A program made the position numbers and the translations under genes. From positions 2,852,001 to 2,916,000 of the forward strand of contig NZ_CP035758.1 of NCBI RefSeq assembly GCF_004208415.1: DNA of 64,000 nucleotides. The letters run 5' to 3'. The first letter of the stretch is position 1, and each line of letters starts with the position of its first letter. Positions 1 to 8,517 of the stretch are shown here, in pieces. Under the pieces are notes generated by a model, which saw only the letters and a list, made by a program, of their open reading frames with translations, searched no databases and was not told the DNA's origin. The DNA is from Ktedonosporobacter rubrisoli. GTDB taxonomy: Bacteria > Chloroflexota > Ktedonobacteria > Ktedonobacterales > Ktedonobacteraceae.

Positions 1-216
1 ATGTCCTATGTTCCCTTCTGGTCGCCAACGCTGATGTTGATGCGTATCGGGGCCGGTAAGGTGGCCTGGTGGGAAATCTTGCTCACAGTTGTGCTGATGC
101 TCGCGGCTTTCCCCTTCTGTGCCTGGATCTCGGCGCGCATCTATCGTGCCGGCATCTTGATGTATGGGCAGCGCTTTAGCCTCGGCAAGCTTATCAGGCT
201 AAACGGCGCCGGCTAA
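1..216 (+). CDS. ABC-2 type transporter permease, C-terminal fragment (runs off left edge)
   Basis: The frame is open from the first base and ends at a TAA at 214-216, so this is the last ~71 residues of a longer gene. It holds one hydrophobic membrane segment (about residues 22-47) followed by the stretch ARIYRAGILMYGQRFSLGKL. That ending is typical of the NatB/YhaP-like ABC-2 permease family, where the last membrane helix is followed by a short cytoplasmic tail. The family exports sodium or drugs together with a separate ATPase, which would lie upstream outside the window. The Met at position 1 is probably internal. Family assignment is from the tail alone. Confidence 0.7.
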   Translation: MSYVPFWSPTLMLMRIGAGKVAWWEILLTVVLMLAAFPFCAWISARIYRAGILMYGQRFSLGKLIRLNGAG

Positions 217-341
217 TCCTTGCCGAGACGAGGCTTGCTAGCGGGAACTTCTCGCGCCAAAGAAGAGGGTTAGGGACTAAAACGGAGCTTCTATTCTGCG
301 GGCGGATATGCGCTTAAAGCGGGATAGAAGCCCGCGCCTTT

Positions 342-788
342 TCAGGCCGGCTCCAGAAGCTTGAAGAGGGCTGCAAGACCATTTGTCAGGGCCTGGCGCT
401 CTCCAGGGCCTAATTGGCTGAATAGGCCTTGATAGTGTTCATGCAAACGCTGCTGAAGTTGGAGTGCAATACTCTGCCCCTGCTCTGAAAGATAGAGGAG
501 GCAGAGGCGGTTATCTTGTAGATCGCGCATAGGTGTAATCCATCCGCGCTGCTCCAGCTGATCGACGAGCCGGCTGATGGTGCTTTTCTCAAGGGAAAGC
601 TCGCAGCCGAGCTCGCGTTGAGAGAGCGGGGCCCGACTTGCCAGCACGTTGAGCGCCAGGAATTCCGAGAGCGAGAGCGACCAGCCCGGTAAGATCCTGG
701 CTGGCTGATGCAAGCCGAGCTCGCGAAACAGATCAAGCAAAAGTTGTTCTAATGGTTTCATTTTCATGTCTGTACCAGGGTCATGCAT
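342..788 (-). CDS. MarR family transcriptional regulator
   Basis: 148 residues, normal MarR length. A winged helix lies at about residues 45-115: the segment LSQRELGCELSLEKSTISRL reads as the recognition helix-turn-helix and MRDLQDNRLCLLYLSEQG as the wing with the conserved D-R pair of MarR proteins. It would be a dimeric cytoplasmic repressor responding to a small ligand. No clear ribosome site precedes the first ATG; an ATG at residue 8 is an alternative. It lies downstream of the DUF5937-type regulator on the same strand with a 65-bp gap. Its target is not evident; the truncated ABC-2 exporter converges on it. Confidence 0.85.
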   Translation of the reverse strand: MHDPGTDMKMKPLEQLLLDLFRELGLHQPARILPGWSLSLSEFLALNVLASRAPLSQRELGCELSLEKSTISRLVDQLEQRGWITPMRDLQDNRLCLLYLSEQGQSIALQLQQRLHEHYQGLFSQLGPGERQALTNGLAALFKLLEPA

Positions 789-853
789 GGTATTGGATTG
801 ACTCTATGGTGTGCTACAACTATATTACCCGGCTTCGACAAATCTCCCTGCCT

Positions 854-1996
854 CTAGCTGGTAATTTCCTCATCCTGGGCGGGCTGAAGTAGCCTGTCCA
901 GGCCACGCGTGATCTCAGAAAGAGGATCGCGCACGCTCTGGTACAGCACATAATAGCTTGAGCGTTCGGATCTTAAGAAGCCCACGTCTTGCAGCATTTT
1001 CACATGTTTTGAGATGCCAGCTTCCGAAAGGCCAAGCAGGCCGGCAAGCTCACGCGTTGAACGTGGGCGCTGACTGAGAAGCTGCAGAATTTGCATGCGC
1101 GTCGTATCCCCGGCGGCGCGTAGAAGCTTAAGCAAGCGCTCAGGGGGAACCGGGGCATTGCCCTCTTCATGATACTGTTTGATCGAGTAGGCGATCGCAT
1201 GTAGTACATCCCGCCCATAGATGAAGGAGAGGCGCGGCCAGACGTAGGAGGAAGGTATCAGGAAAAGAGGATTGCCAGCTTTCTTTTCCCAATGGCCTTG
1301 CGCGGGATAGAGCATAGTAATATTGTTCTCCTCCTCATATATATTTAGCTGAGGGGCAAGTGAGCTGAGAACTTCGCGCGGACCATACTCAAAGAGCAAC
1401 TGGCCCCGTTGTTGAATATCGCGCAAGAGCAGCTCCTCCAGTTGCGGCCATTGTGGCGCGAGACATACCTCCCAGTACTGCAAGAAAAAGGCAAGAAAGC
1501 GCTCCTGGCTTCGTTGCGGGTTCGTTAGAAGTTCCTGAACCATCTGGACAGAGGCCGGGTGAATCTCTGCGGTTTGGGCCAGAATCTGCTCCTGTAGTTC
1601 GGGCGAACTGGAGATCTGTTCGAGAGGATAGTTGAGCTCATCCATATCGTGGCCGAGGATTGCCTGGTTAAGCACCCGCTCGGCATAATCCTGCGCCGCT
1701 AGTTCTTGCGTTACACGAAATTCCTCAGTAAAAGGCAAGAAGTCTGAGCCCAGCGATAGCGAGCTGGCAAAGATATCGGGTATCATCCTGGCGAAAATGA
1801 TGCCAAACGCTGAGACCTCGGCTCTAAGCGCGACTGGCATTTGCTGGCGTATCTGCAGAACCCAGGCCAGATGCAGGGGATGATATTTACTTTTAGCCAA
1901 AACTTGTAAGCTGCGCACCGCTTCCTGTAAGGGCGAGTAGCTAAAGGCCAGCCGTTCGGCCTGCGGCGAGTCAAGATGTATTATGCGTGTCATCAC
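854..1996 (-). CDS. ArsR-type winged-helix regulator with long N-terminal DUF5937-like domain
   Basis: 380 residues. The first ~250 residues resemble the DUF5937 domain seen mostly in actinobacterial regulators (start pattern SPLQEAVRSLQVLAKSKYHPLHL). The last ~110 residues are an ArsR winged helix: LLRAAGDTTRMQILQLLSQ, then RELAGLLGLSEAGISKHVKM as helix-turn-helix, then a wing ending in YYVLYQSV. The product is a cytoplasmic DNA-binding protein; its ligand is unknown. The first codon is GTG followed directly by ATG, with AGCGAGAAG as ribosome site. It is divergent from the S41 protease, 127 bp away, so the intergenic region may hold a shared operator. Confidence 0.85.
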   Translation of the reverse strand: MMTRIIHLDSPQAERLAFSYSPLQEAVRSLQVLAKSKYHPLHLAWVLQIRQQMPVALRAEVSAFGIIFARMIPDIFASSLSLGSDFLPFTEEFRVTQELAAQDYAERVLNQAILGHDMDELNYPLEQISSSPELQEQILAQTAEIHPASVQMVQELLTNPQRSQERFLAFFLQYWEVCLAPQWPQLEELLLRDIQQRGQLLFEYGPREVLSSLAPQLNIYEEENNITMLYPAQGHWEKKAGNPLFLIPSSYVWPRLSFIYGRDVLHAIAYSIKQYHEEGNAPVPPERLLKLLRAAGDTTRMQILQLLSQRPRSTRELAGLLGLSEAGISKHVKMLQDVGFLRSERSSYYVLYQSVRDPLSEITRGLDRLLQPAQDEEITS

Positions 1997-2123
1997 TTCT
2001 CGCTTTCTGATTTGCTGATTAGCTAAAAAGTTGCATTGCCCTTTAGTTTACCGTATGCTCAAAATGAAAGCAAGAGCTTTTGGCAGAAGTATATAGAGTA
2101 ACAATAAAGGATGGAGGAAAATT

Positions 2124-3056
2124 GTGCAAAATAGTAAAGTGATGCAAGAACAAATCTCTCCCCGTGAAATTATCGAAGGATTAGCACAAAGCTTATGTGA
2201 AAATTATGTTTTTCCTGAGCTCGCTCAGCAGATAGCCGCTACACTGCGCCAGCGCCTCGCAGACGGAGCTTATGATGGCATTCTTGATGCCGACCAGCTA
2301 GCCAAAGTGATTACCGAGCACCTGTATGAACTGAGCCATGATAAGCATCTGCGCCTTTTTTACAGGCCCGAAGGCGTCTCTGAGCATATTCGGGAAGATC
2401 AAAGTTATCCAGCAGAGGAAATTGAGCGTATACGCGTGCAGGGCATAGAGCAGAGCTTTTATATGAAGAAGGTCGAGATCCTGGAGGGCAATATTGGTTA
2501 CTTTCGCTTCGATAGATTTATGCATCCATACTTTGCCGGCGAGAACATGCAAGCCGCTATGACCTTCCTTGCTCACACCAGGGCCCTGATCATCGACTTG
2601 CGCTACAATGGCGGCGGCGACTCAAGCATGGTGCAGTTTCTTTGTAGCTATTTCTTTGCAGCTTTAGAGGATGAACAGGTACAGCTCACCGGTATATATG
2701 AGCGCAAAAAGGATCTCTTGCGCCAGCAATGGGTTATGCCCTATGTGCCAGGTCCTCGTTACCTGCAGAAGCCGCTCTATGTGCTGACCAGCCAGAATAC
2801 TTTTTCCGGAGCTGAAGATTTTTCCTATACCCTGCAGCAGCTGAAGCGCGCCTATATCGTTGGCGAAAGGACGAAGGGCGGAGCCAATCCAGGGTTTAAA
2901 TATCCCATTACAGTCAATTTTGAAACTATGATTCCCTCGGGCCGTTCGATCAATCCCATTAGCGGCACAAACTGGGAAGGGACTGGCGTCACGCCAGATT
3001 TGGCCGTCGCCGCGGAAGAGGCGCTGGATGTCGCTTATCGACGGGCAGCTTCTTAA
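2124..3056 (+). CDS. S41 family peptidase (tail-specific protease/IRBP-like)
   Basis: 310 residues. An N-terminal helical region (about 12-75) of the IRBP type is followed by the protease core. DLRYNGGGDSSMVQFLCSYF (residues 158-177) is the conserved glycine-rich strand of S41 enzymes, and TSQNTFSGAEDF carries the nucleophile Ser228. KGGANPG further on is also typical. There is no PDZ domain and no signal peptide, so a cytoplasmic or unconventional enzyme of the shorter IRBP-like branch is likely. The GTG start is set by GGAGGA at 2113-2118. It diverges from the ArsR/DUF5937 regulator, which may control it. Substrate unknown. Confidence 0.85.
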   Translation: MQNSKVMQEQISPREIIEGLAQSLCENYVFPELAQQIAATLRQRLADGAYDGILDADQLAKVITEHLYELSHDKHLRLFYRPEGVSEHIREDQSYPAEEIERIRVQGIEQSFYMKKVEILEGNIGYFRFDRFMHPYFAGENMQAAMTFLAHTRALIIDLRYNGGGDSSMVQFLCSYFFAALEDEQVQLTGIYERKKDLLRQQWVMPYVPGPRYLQKPLYVLTSQNTFSGAEDFSYTLQQLKRAYIVGERTKGGANPGFKYPITVNFETMIPSGRSINPISGTNWEGTGVTPDLAVAAEEALDVAYRRAAS

Positions 3057-3207
3057 GCGAGCTGACGATGCTCTCTCCAATTGACTCGCGTAGCTAAAAG
3101 AGCTCAAGCCGGGCTTTCCATCTCTGCCTCCGATGTTCCCTGCGCTTCGCCAGCCTCGGGTTAAGGAAAACCAGATTTAGGAAGGCCCGCAAGTTTTGTA
3201 CTTCCCC

Positions 3208-3236
3208 TTGACAATCCTCAAGGTTTGGCATACTAT
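3208..3236 (+). promoter_or_regulatory. Sigma-70-type promoter of the membrane protein/regulator/CPBP operon
   Basis: TTGACA at 3208-3213, exactly 17 bp spacing, TACTAT at 3231-3236. This is close to the housekeeping consensus and lies 44 bp before the chosen start codon at 3280. Confidence 0.8.
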
Positions 3237-3237
3237 A

Positions 3238-3266
3238 GAAACAGGTTTACGATATAAACTAGTTTC
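3238..3266. promoter_or_regulatory. Interrupted 29-bp dyad immediately after the -10 box (operator)
   Basis: GAAAC-N2-GTTTA-N5-TAAAC-N2-GTTTC, both arm pairs perfect inverted repeats. It covers the expected transcription start of the 3280 operon, the standard position for a repressor. The winged-helix protein encoded second in the operon (3906-4298) is the obvious candidate to bind it. Confidence 0.75.
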
Positions 3267-3279
3267 TATGGAGGGGATA

Positions 3280-3906
3280 ATGGAAAGTTACTCCTTGCGA
3301 TCACTGAAAGAAGTGCAGCAGCTCACCCAGGAATATGCCAGCTACTCGCAGAGTAAGGGCGGTTTAGGGCATGTCCTGGGAGGAGTGGTAGGTCTGGCCA
3401 TTTACCTGCTCAATGGCCTGGTTGGGCCGGGATTGCTCACCGCCATACTCACGATTGCTCTCACCTTAAGCTGGCTATTCGGAAAAGAGATCCTGCGGCG
3501 ACTCTTGTACAGAAAGTTTGGCCAGGCTCAGGAAATCTGGACAGCCGAAGCCCGTAAATGGCATAGAGGAACCATTATCTTTATAATCCTGATATTTGCC
3601 ATCGTTGGCATCGTATATATCTGGCTTAGCAGGATGAGCAAACCTTCCGACTGGCTCTATATGCTCTTTGTCGTGGCCATGCCCTTGATTGCCTGGCGCT
3701 ATCTGCGTACCTGGGAAGAGTTTTCCGTAGGGATCTTTCTGCTCTGTGCCTGTGCCGTGACCGGCGGAGGAGGAGCCTATGGCCTGCTTGATGGCCCATG
3801 GGTCGCAGGAATAGCCCTCATTATGATCTTCAAGGGTTTTAGAGAGCATAGTAAGTTTAGGGCCCTGGCCGCGCGGCTGCAAGCGCAACTGATGGTGAAG
3901 GAATAA
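3280..3906 (+). CDS. Multi-pass membrane protein of unknown function
   Basis: 208 residues from the ATG at 3280, chosen because GAGGGG at 3271-3276 sits just before it and the promoter leaves no room for the longer frame. About five to six hydrophobic helices are visible: residues ~30-65 (probably two), ~95-117, ~125-142 and ~150-180. A charged stretch including REILRRLLYRKF-like residues separates the first pair from the rest. I do not recognise a family. It is first in a three-gene operon and overlaps the next gene by the bases TAATG, so it is translationally coupled to a winged-helix regulator, then to a CPBP membrane protease. A membrane sensor or client of that pair is possible but unproven. 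Confidence 0.75.
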   Translation: MESYSLRSLKEVQQLTQEYASYSQSKGGLGHVLGGVVGLAIYLLNGLVGPGLLTAILTIALTLSWLFGKEILRRLLYRKFGQAQEIWTAEARKWHRGTIIFIILIFAIVGIVYIWLSRMSKPSDWLYMLFVVAMPLIAWRYLRTWEEFSVGIFLLCACAVTGGGGAYGLLDGPWVAGIALIMIFKGFREHSKFRALAARLQAQLMVKE

Positions 3907-4298
3907 TGGCTATTCCTGAACAATCTCAAGCAGATGACACGATTGTTATCAAGGATAACCTGCAGCAGGTGCTCTCCCTCGATCGCACCATACACGAGCC
4001 AGCACGCCTGGTTATTCTCGCGGCCCTCAATCAGGCTGAAGAGGTTGATTTCAAATTCCTCGAAGCCATTACCGGCTTGACCAAAGGGAATCTCAGCCGT
4101 CAGGCCTCCAACCTTGAGGAGGCGGGATATATTCAGATCCGCAAGTATTACAAGGGTAAAGTACCTGCGACAAGTTATCGCATTACGCCACAGGGCCAGC
4201 AAGCCTTTGCAGCCTATTGGGCCCAAATGGCAAGCTTACAGCAAAGTTTACAAGGTAAGAGCCAGCCTTCTGCCGAAGATGAGAACCAGGAGGAATAA
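3906..4298 (+). CDS. Winged-helix transcriptional regulator (HTH_34/MarR-like)
   Basis: 130 residues. The order is typical of the HTH_34 group: RTIHEPARLVILAAL first helix, then FKFLEAITGLTKGNLSRQAS as helix-turn-helix, then a wing with VPATSYRITPQGQQAF. These are small cytoplasmic regulators usually found beside membrane proteins they control. It starts on the A of the upstream stop codon (TAATG) and is followed after 2 bp by a CPBP protease. A repressor acting on the dyad at 3238-3266 would make the operon self-regulating; that link is inference. Confidence 0.88.
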   Translation: MAIPEQSQADDTIVIKDNLQQVLSLDRTIHEPARLVILAALNQAEEVDFKFLEAITGLTKGNLSRQASNLEEAGYIQIRKYYKGKVPATSYRITPQGQQAFAAYWAQMASLQQSLQGKSQPSAEDENQEE

Positions 4299-4300
4299 TT

Positions 4301-5185
4301 ATGAAGGAACAGAACGAAACAGCACGGAGGCGATCCTTTTCGTTGGGCCTCTACCTACTAATCGTATTCGGCCTCTCGTGGCCATTCCAGATCGTCAGCG
4401 TTATCTGGGGCAGAAATCTATTGTTAATCATTGCCCTCAATGCTAGTGCAATGATGATGGTTACTGTAGGTACATACATTTGTGGCCGCTACATCTTTGG
4501 CGATGGCTTTAAGGGTGCAGGCTGGAACTGGGGGAAGCCACGCCACTACCTGGCGGTGCTTGGCCTGGCGGCCTTCCTCTGGCTGGTGCCGGAAGGCATA
4601 GATCTGCTGGCCGGAACGCTCAAGCTGCCAGCTCATCTGAGCCTGGTTCGCTTCTGGCCTGTGCTGCTACCTTTTATCACGCTCATACCCGGCTTTGGCG
4701 AAGAATTTGGCTGGCGAGGCTACATGCTGCCTCGTCTCCTGCAACGCATGAGCACGCGCAGAGCTATTCTGCTCCATTCTTTCATCTGGTGGTCCTGGCA
4801 TCTTCCGCTTACGGTCGGGAATACAGTTATGGGCGCCATCGCCAAGGCAGTTCCTGGGCCGACCATCATTATTACTGCCGTCTCTGTGATACTCTTGAGC
4901 GTAATACCGGTTGTCTGTCACGGCATTCTTTTCGCCTACATCTGGAATCGGGCCCATAGCCTGGCGGTTTCTAGCGTATATCATGCGGCCTTTGATGGTA
5001 TGCGTGATGCCCTTGGCGCAATAATTGGCCTGGGGCCGACAGCCGGGATCTGGGCGAATATTGTCCTGCTCGTGCTGGGCCTTATCCTATTGTGGAAAGG
5101 CGATTGGCGCAATCTTCACACCTGGTCACAAGAAGCCGCCTCTGAAAATCCAGCGTCATACGCACATACGGTCGACACCTTGTGA
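4301..5185 (+). CDS. CPBP family intramembrane metalloprotease
   Basis: 294 residues with about eight hydrophobic helices. The family motifs are all present: Glu134-Glu135 and Arg139 in GFGEEFGWRGYMLPRLL, a His near 167 in FIWWSWHLPL, and a third motif around residue 229 in SSVYHAAFDGM. These are the metal-binding residues of CPBP (Abi) glutamic/metallo-proteases related to Rce1. In bacteria such proteins are linked to bacteriocin self-immunity or anti-sigma cleavage. It is the last gene of the operon starting at 3280, 2 bp after the regulator. The substrate cannot be told from sequence. Confidence 0.88.
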   Translation: MKEQNETARRRSFSLGLYLLIVFGLSWPFQIVSVIWGRNLLLIIALNASAMMMVTVGTYICGRYIFGDGFKGAGWNWGKPRHYLAVLGLAAFLWLVPEGIDLLAGTLKLPAHLSLVRFWPVLLPFITLIPGFGEEFGWRGYMLPRLLQRMSTRRAILLHSFIWWSWHLPLTVGNTVMGAIAKAVPGPTIIITAVSVILLSVIPVVCHGILFAYIWNRAHSLAVSSVYHAAFDGMRDALGAIIGLGPTAGIWANIVLLVLGLILLWKGDWRNLHTWSQEAASENPASYAHTVDTL

Positions 5186-5317
5186 TAGCTTGCCTGAGAC
5201 GAAATAGAGAATTGGAACCCTTCTAGCTAGCGAACAAAAATATACTATAATAACAGGAAGCAAGGTCTGCTTCCACATGGAAGGATGCCGGCACACTTAA
5301 AGCATGGAGGGACACTG

Positions 5318-5818
5318 GTGCGCTATCATCTCAAAGAACGCTTTCTCACCATCAAAGATGACTTTGTAGTTCGCGATGATCGAGGAGAGATTGTCTATGA
5401 TGTAAGAGGAACCTTCTTACACATAGGGGACTACTTACGCATCTATGATCGAAATACCGGTCAAGAAGTATGTAGCATCAAAGAAAAAGTCTTTACCTAT
5501 CAAAAGCAGTATATGTTCTATCAGCATGGATCTGAAGTAGCAACCATCAGGAAAAAGGGCCAGGTCGAGCATCGTAACAATTTTTTCGAAATCGATTGTG
5601 CCAGTGGCGTCGTTCTGCAGGTTCATGGCAATTTCAAGGAGTGGGATTTCGAGATCATAGATCAGTACGCTCGGCTCTACGGACATATTAGCCGCGAGTT
5701 TGCCTTTTTAAGCGATCACTATACGGTTGATGTGCCAGATGGTATAGACGCAACGTTTGTCCTGGCAATTGCTGTTGTGCTGGATGAGATGCGCGAAGAT
5801 GGCGTGAAGACTCAGTAA
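5318..5818 (+). CDS. LURP-one-related (LOR/DUF567) family protein
   Basis: 166 residues from GTG 5318, preferred over the ATG at 5285 because GGAGGG at 5307-5312 precedes it and the family usually begins with a pattern like this one (RYHLKERFLTIKDDFVVRD). The protein is a run of short beta strands (IVYDVRGTFLHIGDYLRIYD, VCSIKEKVFTYQKQYMFY) forming the LOR/scramblase-like barrel, with no signal peptide. Members include plant LURP1 and bacterial YxjI-like proteins; their biochemical role is unsettled. It stands alone, with TATAAT at 5246-5251 as a possible -10 box but no convincing -35. Confidence 0.85.
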   Translation: MRYHLKERFLTIKDDFVVRDDRGEIVYDVRGTFLHIGDYLRIYDRNTGQEVCSIKEKVFTYQKQYMFYQHGSEVATIRKKGQVEHRNNFFEIDCASGVVLQVHGNFKEWDFEIIDQYARLYGHISREFAFLSDHYTVDVPDGIDATFVLAIAVVLDEMREDGVKTQ

Positions 5819-5869
5819 TTGCTCTTCGTCGGCTCTACTTCTCAAAGGCGATTTGCAAGTAGATGTCAA

Positions 5870-5906
5870 GAGAGGCTGGCATGCTGAGAGTTTTTGTCAG
5901 CCTCTC
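5870..5906 (+). terminator. Candidate terminator after the LURP-one gene
   Basis: Arms GAGAGGCTG (5870-5878) and CAGCCTCTC (5898-5906), a 9-bp perfect stem with a 19-base loop, followed by a pyrimidine-rich CTTCTTGCC rather than a true T run. Confidence 0.5.
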
Positions 5907-6421
5907 CTTCTTGCCAGCGGAGGGCACGCGACATAGGAAAAATGTCCTGATCAGTTTTCAACATTTTTCTTGAAACAATAGAGCTACATTCTAGCGGTTT
6001 CCATGAAAAATCAGCACGTCTCCTACAAATTAGATCAGATGTTTTAGTTATTTTACCTCATCAGCTCCGTTCTGTATTATGAAGCCCTTTGTACGGCGCT
6101 TGACAGAAGCCGTATGCAAAGGTAGTCTCTCTCTGGGAGAAAGGCGAGAGGTGCAGCCGAATCGGGGTTCGACTGAGAATCGAGGCAATTGCGAATCGAA
6201 ACATGCAAAGTAGCGAAAGCTAGTAAAGAGAGAAATGCTGCAGCCAACTTTCTCCAGGCTGACGGGTGAGGGATCGCAAGCTATTCCCCCCAGTGAATTT
6301 CTGCTGGCGAATATGCGCTGTTGCGATACTTGTACAGAAAATATTAAAATGTGTAGTTGTTGCTCTAAAAATCCATTAAGAAGAACAAATAAGCATAATC
6401 ACGACGAAGCGAGGGGATAGA
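5907..6421. other. Intergenic stretch with one doubtful cysteine-rich small frame
   Basis: About 500 bp, A+T-richer than the flanks. The only frame touching the LRR gene is a 61-codon ATG frame at 6235-6420 with eight cysteines clustered in its second half (pairs CC, C..C, C.CC) and a weak ribosome site. It ends 1 bp before the LRR start. I see no family resemblance and do not call it a gene. No terminator or clear promoter was seen. Confidence 0.4.
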
Positions 6422-8293
6422 ATGTCTCTGCAAAGTGATGAAACGATCCTGGCTGCCCTATTAGCCAGAATGAACGTTCAGCCTACTCGTATTACATATA
6501 ACAGTCAATCTCAGTTGATTGAACTGGCGCTTCCCAGGCTTGCGCTTACGTCTTTGCCTGAGGAATTTAGCCAGTTGCGCAATCTGCAAACTCTTGATCT
6601 ATGTGGCAATCAGCTCAAGGACCTGCCCGAAGTGATAGGGCAATTGCTGCAGTTGCAGGTATTGCGCCTGGAAGAGAACGAGTTGGAGGAGTTGCCGGAA
6701 GGGCTAGGGCAATTAAAGAATTTAAAAGAGCTCTATCTGGGCAGGAATCGCCTGAGAACAGTATCAGAGGTGATATGGCAGTTGCCAGAGCTGCAGATCT
6801 TAGAGCTTGAAGAGAACGAGTTGGAGGAGTTGCCGGAAGGGCTAGGGCAATTAAAGAATTTAAAAGAGCTCTACGTAAGTAGAAATCGCTTGCGAAGATT
6901 ATCGAAGGCGATGTGGAAACTGGCTCAGCTGCAGGTGTTACGCCTGGGCGAGAACGAGTTGGAGGAACTGCCAGCAGAGCTGGCGCAATTGCAGCAGTTG
7001 CGCGTATTGGATCTCTGTAGCAATCAGTTCAGAGAGCTACCGGCGGCGGTATGGCAGTTGCCAGAGCTGCAGATCTTAGAGCTTGAAGAGAACGAGTTGG
7101 AGGAACTGCCAGCAGAGCTGGCGGGGTTGCGCAATCTGGAAGAGCTCCGGCTACACAGAAATCGCCTTAAGAAGCTGCCCGATGCGCTTTGGCTCTTAGA
7201 CCAGCTGCAAGTGCTTGATCTGGGTCGCAATCAGCTCGAAGAAGTGCCCTGGGAACTGGGGCAGCTGAGCAACTTGCAAGAACTGAGCCTGCGTGGCAAT
7301 CGGCTTCGTGAGCTGCCGGCGTCTCTGGGCTGGCTGAAGAATCTGCAAAAACTTCAGCTTGATAGGAATCGCCTTGAAGAGCTGCCGACAACCATGGATC
7401 AGTTGCCCGGCCTGCAAGTGCTTGATATCAGTGTAAATCTGTTGCGTGAGATCCCAGAGGGATTGGGACGCTTACATAGCCTGCAAGTTCTGTATCTGTT
7501 TGGCAATCGCCTGGAAGCGGTGCCGTCCAGCCTTGGCCAATTGCAACAGCTCCAGATCCTGGATCTTGGGCGAAATCGCCTTGAAGAGATACCGGCTGAT
7601 CTGGGCCAACTGCATGATCTGCAAAAGTTGGATCTAGGTGCTAACATGCTCAGAAAGGTTCCGATAGAGCTGTGGAAGTTACGCAATCTCCAGGTTTTGT
7701 ATCTGTTCGGTAACCATCTGAAGGAAATTCCCGCTGCTCTGGGATACCTGATCGAACTGCAGGTGCTCGATCTCAACCGAAACCAGCTACAGGGAGTGCC
7801 AGCCGAATTGGGTCAGTTGTGTAATCTGCGCGAATTGCACCTCAAGCGCAATCAGCTGCAAGCCTTACCTGCGGAACTTGCCAGCTTGCGTAATCTGCAA
7901 GTACTCGACCTTGAAGAGAATCACTTGCAAGAATTACCGCCCGAGCTGGGCCAGCTTTCTAGCTTGCGCAGTTTGCACCTCAGCAGAAACCAGCTGCGCG
8001 AACTGCCCCGTGAACTGGGACTGTTGTATCGTCTCCAGGTGCTGAGTCTTGAGGAGAATCAGCTTGAGAAGCTGCCGCCCGAGCTGGGCCAGTTGCAGCA
8101 ATTACAGATGCTCGACCTTGATGGCAATCAGTTGCAAGAATTACCTAATTCGTTAGGGAAGCTGCATAATCTGCAACGGTTATATCTGCGAGGAAATCAG
8201 CTCTGGAATATCCCTGAAGAGCTAAAGCAGCTGCAAAAGATCCAGCGCTTTACTGATAGAGTGCCGGCATTTTTCGAGCAGGAGCAAGGATAG
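6422..8293 (+). CDS. Leucine-rich repeat protein, 24 tandem 23-residue LRRs
   Basis: 623 residues: a 51-residue N-terminal cap, then 24 consecutive units of exactly 23 residues (52-603), then a 20-residue tail. The unit is LxxLxxLxLxxNxLxxLPxxLxx, the typical SDS22/plant-intracellular-like LRR that forms a curved solenoid for protein binding. There is no signal peptide or membrane helix and no attached GTPase (ROCO) or kinase domain, so the protein is probably cytoplasmic and acts as a binding scaffold. GAGGGG at 6411-6416 sets the start. DNA-level copies at 138-bp and 276-bp offsets show recent internal duplication. Partner unknown. Confidence 0.92.
   Translation: MSLQSDETILAALLARMNVQPTRITYNSQSQLIELALPRLALTSLPEEFSQLRNLQTLDLCGNQLKDLPEVIGQLLQLQVLRLEENELEELPEGLGQLKNLKELYLGRNRLRTVSEVIWQLPELQILELEENELEELPEGLGQLKNLKELYVSRNRLRRLSKAMWKLAQLQVLRLGENELEELPAELAQLQQLRVLDLCSNQFRELPAAVWQLPELQILELEENELEELPAELAGLRNLEELRLHRNRLKKLPDALWLLDQLQVLDLGRNQLEEVPWELGQLSNLQELSLRGNRLRELPASLGWLKNLQKLQLDRNRLEELPTTMDQLPGLQVLDISVNLLREIPEGLGRLHSLQVLYLFGNRLEAVPSSLGQLQQLQILDLGRNRLEEIPADLGQLHDLQKLDLGANMLRKVPIELWKLRNLQVLYLFGNHLKEIPAALGYLIELQVLDLNRNQLQGVPAELGQLCNLRELHLKRNQLQALPAELASLRNLQVLDLEENHLQELPPELGQLSSLRSLHLSRNQLRELPRELGLLYRLQVLSLEENQLEKLPPELGQLQQLQMLDLDGNQLQELPNSLGKLHNLQRLYLRGNQLWNIPEELKQLQKIQRFTDRVPAFFEQEQG
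6671..6873 (+). repeat. Near-identical direct repeats inside the LRR gene
   Basis: The 65 bp at 6671-6735 recur without change at 6809-6873, an offset of two 69-bp LRR units. A second block, about 53 bp at 6775-6827, recurs at 7051-7103 (four units). The sequences match at the DNA level, including synonymous positions, while other units have diverged. Confidence 0.85.
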
Positions 8294-8409
8294 GTTGTCT
8301 TGATTTCGTTGTCTTCAATAAGAGAAATGAGGAGCGTGGCCGATCCGCTGCTTGCGGTATGCCTCGCGCTCCGGTCGGCTGAAGCTTGGCTCGCTTATAC
8401 AGATATAGC

Positions 8410-8438
8410 TTGCTTCATAAGCCCGCGTATGATATAGT
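8410..8438 (+). promoter_or_regulatory. Sigma-70-type promoter upstream of a short leader frame
   Basis: TTGCTT at 8410-8415, 17-bp spacer, TATAGT at 8433-8438. It lies 35 bp before the small frame at 8473 and 460 bp before the MFS gene at 8900. Confidence 0.6.
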
Positions 8439-8472
8439 AGCGCCAGATCCCGCTAAGAAGGAGGTGCCCCCG

Positions 8473-8517
8473 ATGGGTACCATCATCACCTCAGGCCATA
8501 GAGCTGCTCTGGCTTGA
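8473..8517 (+). CDS. Possible 14-residue leader peptide
   Basis: ATG at 8473 preceded by AAGGAGGTG, an almost perfect complement to the 16S rRNA tail, and a 17-bp-spaced promoter. The peptide is MGTIITSGHRAALA, too short to be a folded protein. It lies in the long 5' region before an MFS exporter, which fits a translated leader sensing ribosome-active drugs; the gap of about 380 bp to the exporter makes this tentative. A chance ribosome site is the alternative. Confidence 0.4.
   Translation: MGTIITSGHRAALA

Noticed and set aside
6235..6420. 61-codon cysteine-rich frame abutting the LRR gene
   Set aside because: Weak ribosome site, no family resemblance and no promoter; cysteine clustering alone is not enough.
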